From Xanthobacteraceae bacterium (GTDB taxonomy: Bacteria > Pseudomonadota > Alphaproteobacteria > Rhizobiales > Xanthobacteraceae): a DNA stretch of 9,613 bases. The stretch lies in NCBI GenBank assembly GCA_030037185.1, contig JASHRR010001438.1, forward strand, positions 1-9,613, in the 5' to 3' direction. Both the position numbers and the translations under genes were made by a program. The notes under the pieces are model-generated. The model was not told the origin of the DNA. It worked only from the letters and a program-made list of their open reading frames with translations, and did no database searches. Below are positions 6,254-9,613 of this stretch, piece by piece. Every line of letters starts with the position of its first letter. Positions within the stretch are counted from its first letter, which is position 1.

Positions 6254-7029
6254 CACCAGCTCCCAGAAGCCCCGCCGCCACCCGACGAGCCGCCGCCGCC
6301 GCGGAAACCGCCGCCGCCAGGAAAACCACCCCGGTAGCCGCCGCCCGAATTGAGGAGGACATTCAGCGCCACATTGAGGAACAACCAGCGGAACCCGGGC
6401 GATACGATGAGCAGGGTTATCAGGGCGATTGCTGCCGCCAGCAGGACCCACTCGGTCCAGTCGGGGACGTCCTGACGGTCAAGGCGCAACGAAGGACGCT
6501 GCTGCCATTCCGCAGCATCGGTCGTGAGCACCGTTATGATGTCGTCGACGCCACGCGAGACACCGCCGTCAAAATCCCCGGCCTTGAAACGCGGCGCGAT
6601 GGCGTTGGCGATGATGATCTTCGACAGCGCATCGGTCAGCGTACCCTCCAGGCCGTAGCCGACCTCGATGCGCACCCTGTGCTCATTTGGCGCAACGAGC
6701 AGCAGCACGCCGTTGTTCTTATCCTTCTCGCCGAGCTTCCAGGTGCGAAACAGCGCGTTGGCATAGGGCTCTATTTCCTCGCCCTGGAGGGAGTTTACGG
6801 TGGCGACGACCAGCTGGATGCCAGACTTGGCTTCGAGTTCGCCGAGCTTGGATGAAAGGGCGTCGCGTGCGCCCGTAGAGAGGACACCAGCCTCATCTGT
6901 GACGCGACCGGTGAGGGGCGGAAAGGTGATGGCGCAGACCGCAAGACCCGCCCATATCAGCGCCGCGATGACGACGAGCGGGCCGGCCGACCTTGGTGCC
7001 AGCGAAGAAGAGAAGCGGCCCGCGGTCAT
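6253..7029 (-). CDS. TPM-domain protein with Gly-rich tail, first of pair
   Basis: A 258-residue YgcG-like protein. A hydrophobic N-terminal segment (about 16-36) acts as signal or anchor; the TPM domain follows from about 38 to 170 with FPPLTGRVTDEAGVLS, the LQGEEIEPYANALFRTWKLG motif, KNNGVLLLVAPNEHRVRIEVGYGLEG and IAPRFKAGDFDGG. Next come hydrophobic segments at 193-226 and a glycine-rich tail ending in GASGSW, typical of the family. The domain is expected on the outer face of the membrane. I use the ATG at 7029, with GAAGG 7 nt upstream; the TTG 21 nt further upstream has no support. It lies 34 nt after lemA and overlaps the second TPM gene by one base, so the three are probably one transcript. 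Confidence 0.9.
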   Translation of the reverse strand: MTAGRFSSSLAPRSAGPLVVIAALIWAGLAVCAITFPPLTGRVTDEAGVLSTGARDALSSKLGELEAKSGIQLVVATVNSLQGEEIEPYANALFRTWKLGEKDKNNGVLLLVAPNEHRVRIEVGYGLEGTLTDALSKIIIANAIAPRFKAGDFDGGVSRGVDDIITVLTTDAAEWQQRPSLRLDRQDVPDWTEWVLLAAAIALITLLIVSPGFRWLFLNVALNVLLNSGGGYRGGFPGGGGFRGGGGSSGGGGASGSW

Positions 7030-7063
7030 TTCGGCGCCTTCGAAGGGCAATTGCGCAGGCGCG

Positions 7064-7660
7064 TCAGAATTTCACTTGCGGCGGTGTCTGGGCATTCTCG
7101 GCGGCCGAGAATTCCACCATCGGCTTGTTGTTTCGGAATAAGGTCGCGGCCCACAACAGACCCGGGAACGTCTTCAGCGTCGTGTTGTATGCCCGTACCG
7201 CCTCGATGTAGTCGCGCCGCGCCACCGCTATGCGGTTCTCGGTGCCCTCGAGCTGCGACTGCAGCGCCAGGAAGTTCTGGTTCGACTTGAGATCGGGATA
7301 GTTCTCGCTGACGGCGAGCAGCCGGCCCAGCGCGCCGGTGAGCTGCGCCTGCGCATCCTGAAACTGCTTGAGTTTTTCCGGATCAGTCAGCTGCGAGGCG
7401 TCGACCTTGATCTGGGTGGCCCTGGCGCGGGCCTCGGTCACGGCGCTCAGCACGTCCCTCTCCTGCTTTGCATAGCCCTGTACGGTGGCGACGAGATTGG
7501 GGATGAGGTCGGCGCGGCGCTGGTAATTGTTCTGAACGTCCGCCCACTTCGCCTTTGCTTGCTCTTCCAAGGTCGGAATGATGTTGTAGCCGCAGGCGGA
7601 CAGGGTGAGGCAAAGAACGGCAACAAACGCGACGCGAGAGCGCCATAGCCGTGCGGTCAT
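7064..7660 (-). CDS. LemA family lipoprotein
   Basis: A 198-residue LemA family protein. Residues 1-22 form a lipoprotein signal with lipobox LSAC, so C23 is the expected lipidated residue and the protein would sit in the inner or outer membrane facing the periplasm. The body is the four-helix LemA fold: NNYQRRADLIPNLVATVQGYAKQE (44-67), the ALGRLLAVSENYPDLKSNQNF region (110-130), LQSQLEGTENRIAVARRDYIEAVRAYN (133-159) and FPGLLWA. These are strong family motifs. The ATG at 7660 has GGAG 6 nt upstream; a TTG 15 nt earlier is less likely. LemA proteins recur beside TPM-domain proteins in many bacteria; their biochemical role is not established. It is the first gene of the LemA/TPM/TPM group. 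Confidence 0.92.
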   Translation of the reverse strand: MTARLWRSRVAFVAVLCLTLSACGYNIIPTLEEQAKAKWADVQNNYQRRADLIPNLVATVQGYAKQERDVLSAVTEARARATQIKVDASQLTDPEKLKQFQDAQAQLTGALGRLLAVSENYPDLKSNQNFLALQSQLEGTENRIAVARRDYIEAVRAYNTTLKTFPGLLWAATLFRNNKPMVEFSAAENAQTPPQVKF

Positions 7661-7973
7661 GGAGGACTCCACCAATAAGTTCAGCGCGAATGATCGCTGT
7701 GAACTGCAACCCGGGGCGGCCTCAACGGTTCCTCTGCGTCATGACGTCGAACGCCCGCATGCTGAGCCGGGCAACGCCGGATGCCCGAAGCGATTGCAAC
7801 TCAGGGATGAATTGGCAACCCTGCGCTCGCGTGTGCGACATAAAGAACGCGCCAGCGGTTTTGATCGTGCGGTGGCAAGGGGGCGGCGCCTGCAAGCTTG
7901 CCCGCCGTCGATGGGCACGCTTTGCGGTGCCCGACCAAGCCTGGCATGCTGAACGAGGTTTGAAGTCGGCCGC

Positions 7974-7996
7974 AAGCCGACCGCAAAAGCCGACCG
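7974..7996. repeat. Two direct copies of AAGCCGACCG, 13-nt period
   Basis: Copies lie at 7974-7983 and 7987-7996. The first copy also takes part in an inverted repeat, GTCGGC (7965-7970) with GCCGAC (7976-7981). The arrangement sits mid-way between the divergent genes and could be a regulator site, or a small local duplication. Confidence 0.4.
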
Positions 7997-8044
7997 GCAT
8001 CTGCCAGACCCTCCTACAAGGCCCGCGGTGGTAGCGTTGACGAG

Positions 8045-8080
8045 CTCCGCCGGGCCGAGGAATTCCTCGAGCGGGGTTTT
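8045..8080. repeat. 14-bp palindrome inside a larger stem, followed by TTTT
   Basis: CGAGGAATTCCTCG at 8056-8069 is a perfect palindrome. Outside it CTCCGC (8045-8050) can pair with GCGGGG (8071-8076) with one G-U pair, and TTTT follows at 8077-8080. On the plus strand this resembles a weak intrinsic terminator, yet no plus-strand gene is seen upstream. It may instead be an operator, or the terminator of an unseen small transcript. Confidence 0.4.
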
Positions 8081-8182
8081 GCGCGCGGCAGCGGAGTTGT
8101 AGGGTGAGCGCAGGTGAAGCGTGCCCCCTACCTACCGTCGCGGCAGCGGGGGTAGGGCGGTGCGCACGAGGACCCACCCTGC

Positions 8183-8206
8183 GTCCGCCGGCAAGAGCTG
8201 GCGGAC
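8183..8206 (+). repeat. Leader hairpin, 10-bp stem with AAGA loop
   Basis: GTCCGCCGGC (8183-8192) and GCTGGCGGAC (8197-8206) pair over 10 positions, nine Watson-Crick and one G-U, around the loop AAGA. It lies 55 nt upstream of the ATG at 8261, so it may form in that gene's 5' leader. It lacks a U tract. The G-U pair would be G-U only in plus-strand RNA (A-C in the other strand's RNA), which favours a plus-strand structure. Confidence 0.45.
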
Positions 8207-8213
8207 CGCTGCG

Positions 8214-8230
8214 GCCGCGCGTAACGCGGC
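8214..8230. repeat. Inverted repeat GCCGCG-CGTAA-CGCGGC
   Basis: Perfect 6-base arms with a 5-base centre, about 20 nt before the ribosome binding site of the gene starting at 8261. It could act as an operator or as a second leader hairpin just after the 8183-8206 one. Confidence 0.4.
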
Positions 8231-8248
8231 TTTCTGCCAACCACGATC

Positions 8249-8255
8249 GGGGAGG
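8249..8255 (+). promoter_or_regulatory. Strong ribosome binding site for the gene at 8261
   Basis: GGGGAGG with a 5-nt spacer before the ATG at 8261. It supports that start over the ATG codons at residues 10 and 11 of the protein. Confidence 0.7.
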
Positions 8256-8260
8256 ATTCT

Positions 8261-9172
8261 ATGATTGCGAAGGCGACGAACGGACACATGATGCGCCGCG
8301 GGCCGCGTGGCCGGGCGGCCAGGCTGCCGGTTTGGGCCGCCATGCTGACCGCGTGCTTGAGTTCGCCTGCCCTCTCTCAGCACCAAGGCGTCACTCCGTT
8401 CGGCGCGACACAAGCCGAGCGTGCCAAGGTGATGGCGGCTTTGCCGAACTGGTCGGGCCTGTGGAACCCGGTGGGTGGATTGATCTTCGACCCGGGGACT
8501 GCAGATCCCAAGGGAAACAACGCGCAGCAGCCCGGCGACCGCGAGCATCCGCCCTACAACGCCGAATGGGAGGCGATCTACCGTGCCAAGCTCGATCATA
8601 CGCTGGCCGGCTACTTCGCCGACCCGATCACGAACTGCCTGCCCCATGGTATGCCGCGCCTGATGGGCGGGATTCCCGGGCCGGTCGAATTCGTCGTAAC
8701 ACCCGAAATAACCTACATCATCTGGGAATACGGGCCGCAGCTGCGCCGCATCTATACTGACGGCCGTGACCATCTGCCACTCGAGGATCGCTTCGATTCC
8801 TGGACCGGACACTCAATCGGACATTGGCAGGGCGATACGCTGGTGGTCGATACCGTCAGCATGCGCGGGGATACGCCTTATGACCGCACCGGCGCCCCCC
8901 ATAGCGATAAGGTGCACTTGATTGAGCGCCTGCGACTCCTCGACAAGGACACCCTCGAAAACGACATGACCATCGAGGATGCGGTCGCGTTTACGGCGCC
9001 CTGGCACGTCAACCGCCGCTACCGCCGCCTGGCGCCCGACGCCTTCGTCAGCGACTCAGTTTGCACCGAGACCCAGCATAGTCCGATCATCAACGGCCAG
9101 ACCCAGTTCATTCTGCCCAATGATCCGCCCGGATATCTGCTCGGCCCGATGCCGCTGCCGCCTAAGAAGTAG
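8261..9172 (+). CDS. Secreted protein of a widespread uncharacterised family
   Basis: A 303-residue exported protein whose function I do not know. The N-terminus is basic (MRRGPRGRAAR), then hydrophobic (LPVWAAMLTACLSSPALS, 22-39). It could be cut by signal peptidase I after ALS (39), or be a lipoprotein since LTAC (29-32) fits a lipobox. The mature part carries motifs that recur in many soil-bacterial hypothetical proteins: NWSGLWNP (63-70), GNNA (85-88), CLPHGMPRLM (126-135), RRIYTDGRDH (162-171), GHSIGHWQGDTLVVDT (183-198) and a final APWHVNRRYRR (246-256). Two cysteines remain in the mature chain (C126, C268), which could form a disulfide. No heme, zinc or nucleotide-binding motif is obvious. 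It stands 61 nt before a cytochrome P460 family gene on the same strand, hinting at a shared periplasmic role. Confidence 0.8.
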   Translation: MIAKATNGHMMRRGPRGRAARLPVWAAMLTACLSSPALSQHQGVTPFGATQAERAKVMAALPNWSGLWNPVGGLIFDPGTADPKGNNAQQPGDREHPPYNAEWEAIYRAKLDHTLAGYFADPITNCLPHGMPRLMGGIPGPVEFVVTPEITYIIWEYGPQLRRIYTDGRDHLPLEDRFDSWTGHSIGHWQGDTLVVDTVSMRGDTPYDRTGAPHSDKVHLIERLRLLDKDTLENDMTIEDAVAFTAPWHVNRRYRRLAPDAFVSDSVCTETQHSPIINGQTQFILPNDPPGYLLGPMPLPPKK

Positions 9173-9233
9173 GCCCAGCTGCGCGCGCCGCCATGCGGAG
9201 GCGTGCGAGACACACCGAACTTTGAGGTGACGC

Positions 9234-9613
9234 ATGGTTAACGTTCTGGGCAAGCCGAGTCGCCGCCGCGCAGTCGCTGCTGCAGCAGCGCTTTGCTTCA
9301 CCCTCCCAGCTTCACCACCCCAGGCGCAGCTACGATTAGCTGGCGAGCCGCGATATACGGCGAGCGGCGACCTGCTGCTGCCGGACGGGTTCGAAACCTG
9401 GGTTTTCGTTGGCTCCAACCTGGGATTGTCTTACACGCCCGATGCGGCGGCGGCGGCTTCTGCGCCGCCGCCGCGCCCGGGGAGGCAGCAATTTCACAAC
9501 GTGTCCATCAACCGGGCCGGATACGATTATTTCTTGGCGAACGGCCGGTTTCGCGACATGACGGTTCTGGTGATGCAGGTTTTCGAAGCTGCCGACAAGG
9601 AGCCGAAGGACGT
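9234..9613 (+). CDS. Cytochrome P460 family protein, 3' end missing
   Basis: The first 126 codons of an open frame that runs off the window. The N-terminus has a signal peptide (SRRRAVAAAAALCFTLPASP, cleavage probably near PQAQ at 29-32; the arginines give it a weak Tat-like look). After it come SGDLLLPDGFETWVFVGSNLG (family strand region), a low-complexity Ala/Pro insert, then QQFHNVSINRAGYDYFLANGRF and MTVLVMQVFEA, the order found in the cytochrome P460 family. Family members bind c-type heme with an unusual lysine crosslink; founding members oxidise hydroxylamine or handle nitric oxide. The CxxCH heme site and the crosslinking lysine would lie beyond the window, so heme binding is not shown. 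GAGG lies 6 nt before the ATG. The spacing of 61 nt from the previous gene suggests co-transcription. Confidence 0.8.
   Translation, partial: MVNVLGKPSRRRAVAAAAALCFTLPASPPQAQLRLAGEPRYTASGDLLLPDGFETWVFVGSNLGLSYTPDAAAAASAPPPRPGRQQFHNVSINRAGYDYFLANGRFRDMTVLVMQVFEAADKEPKD

Larger units (their letters stand above)
7661..8260. other. 600-bp divergent intergenic region, no gene recognised
   Basis: This stretch lies between the divergent lemA and the plus-strand unknown gene. Open frames on both strands cross it, the longest on the minus strand at 7722-8240, but they are low in recognisable motifs and rich in arginine and proline, as expected of antisense or random GC-rich DNA. It must carry promoters for both directions; I could not pick convincing -35/-10 pairs. 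It holds several short palindromes and a direct repeat, listed separately. A decayed gene cannot be excluded. Confidence 0.45.

Noticed and set aside
6254..6451. N-terminal extension of the second TPM protein from the ATG at 6451
   Set aside because: The extra 66 residues are the shifted-frame reading of the neighbour's glycine-rich tail (Arg/Trp-rich here). The TGATG-coupled ATG at 6253 fits the family start.
7722..8240. A 172-codon minus-strand open frame in the divergent region
   Set aside because: No motif, no ribosome binding site, and composition typical of GC-rich non-coding DNA. Kept only as a possibility under the intergenic entry.
8132..8812. A 226-codon minus-strand open frame opposite the secreted unknown gene
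   Set aside because: The plus strand carries conserved family motifs, a signal peptide and a strong ribosome binding site; the minus reading has none.

Overview
The window looks like chromosome of a high-GC alphaproteobacterium of the order Hyphomicrobiales, most likely near Bradyrhizobium, Rhodopseudomonas or Afipia. The grounds are the GC-rich third codon positions, a histone-deacetylase-family gene directly followed by xseB (an order I know from that group), and the type of the surrounding proteins. This placement is inference from gene content. No tRNA, rRNA, CRISPR array, insertion sequence or phage gene was seen.

Layout. From about 7660 back to 281 all genes are on the minus strand, in at least three transcription groups. 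In minus-strand order they are: (a) a lipoprotein LemA and two TPM-domain membrane proteins (7660 to 5642), the last two overlapping as TGATG; (b) a Tat-signal-bearing MmgE/PrpD family protein and a short-chain dehydrogenase/reductase (5484 to 3089), also overlapping as TGATG and preceded by an 8-bp inverted repeat that looks like an operator; (c) a decayed, frameshifted small gene (2798 to 2536) behind a GC-rich hairpin region; (d) a histone-deacetylase-like amidohydrolase, exonuclease VII small subunit XseB and a secreted subclass-B3-type metallo-beta-lactamase (2493 to 281). A 600-bp non-coding stretch with several palindromes (7661-8260) separates these from plus-strand genes: a secreted protein of a widespread uncharacterised family (8261-9172) and, 61 nt later, the start of a cytochrome P460 family gene cut by the window end (9234 onward).

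How the parts may work together. LemA/TPM/TPM is a recurrent envelope module of unclear function. MmgE/PrpD plus the dehydrogenase reads as a small catabolic operon for an organic acid or acyl compound, with the first enzyme apparently routed through the Tat pathway, which is odd for this family. The XseB group joins a DNA-repair subunit to a complete B3-type metallo-hydrolase in the position where dxs is often found in related genomes. The last pair may be a periplasmic heme-protein unit.

I did not find a clearly new multi-gene system. The points most worth checking are the exported MmgE/PrpD protein with its operator-like repeat, the B3 metallo-hydrolase placed behind xseB, the frameshifted antitoxin-like relic, and the uncharacterised protein next to cytochrome P460.
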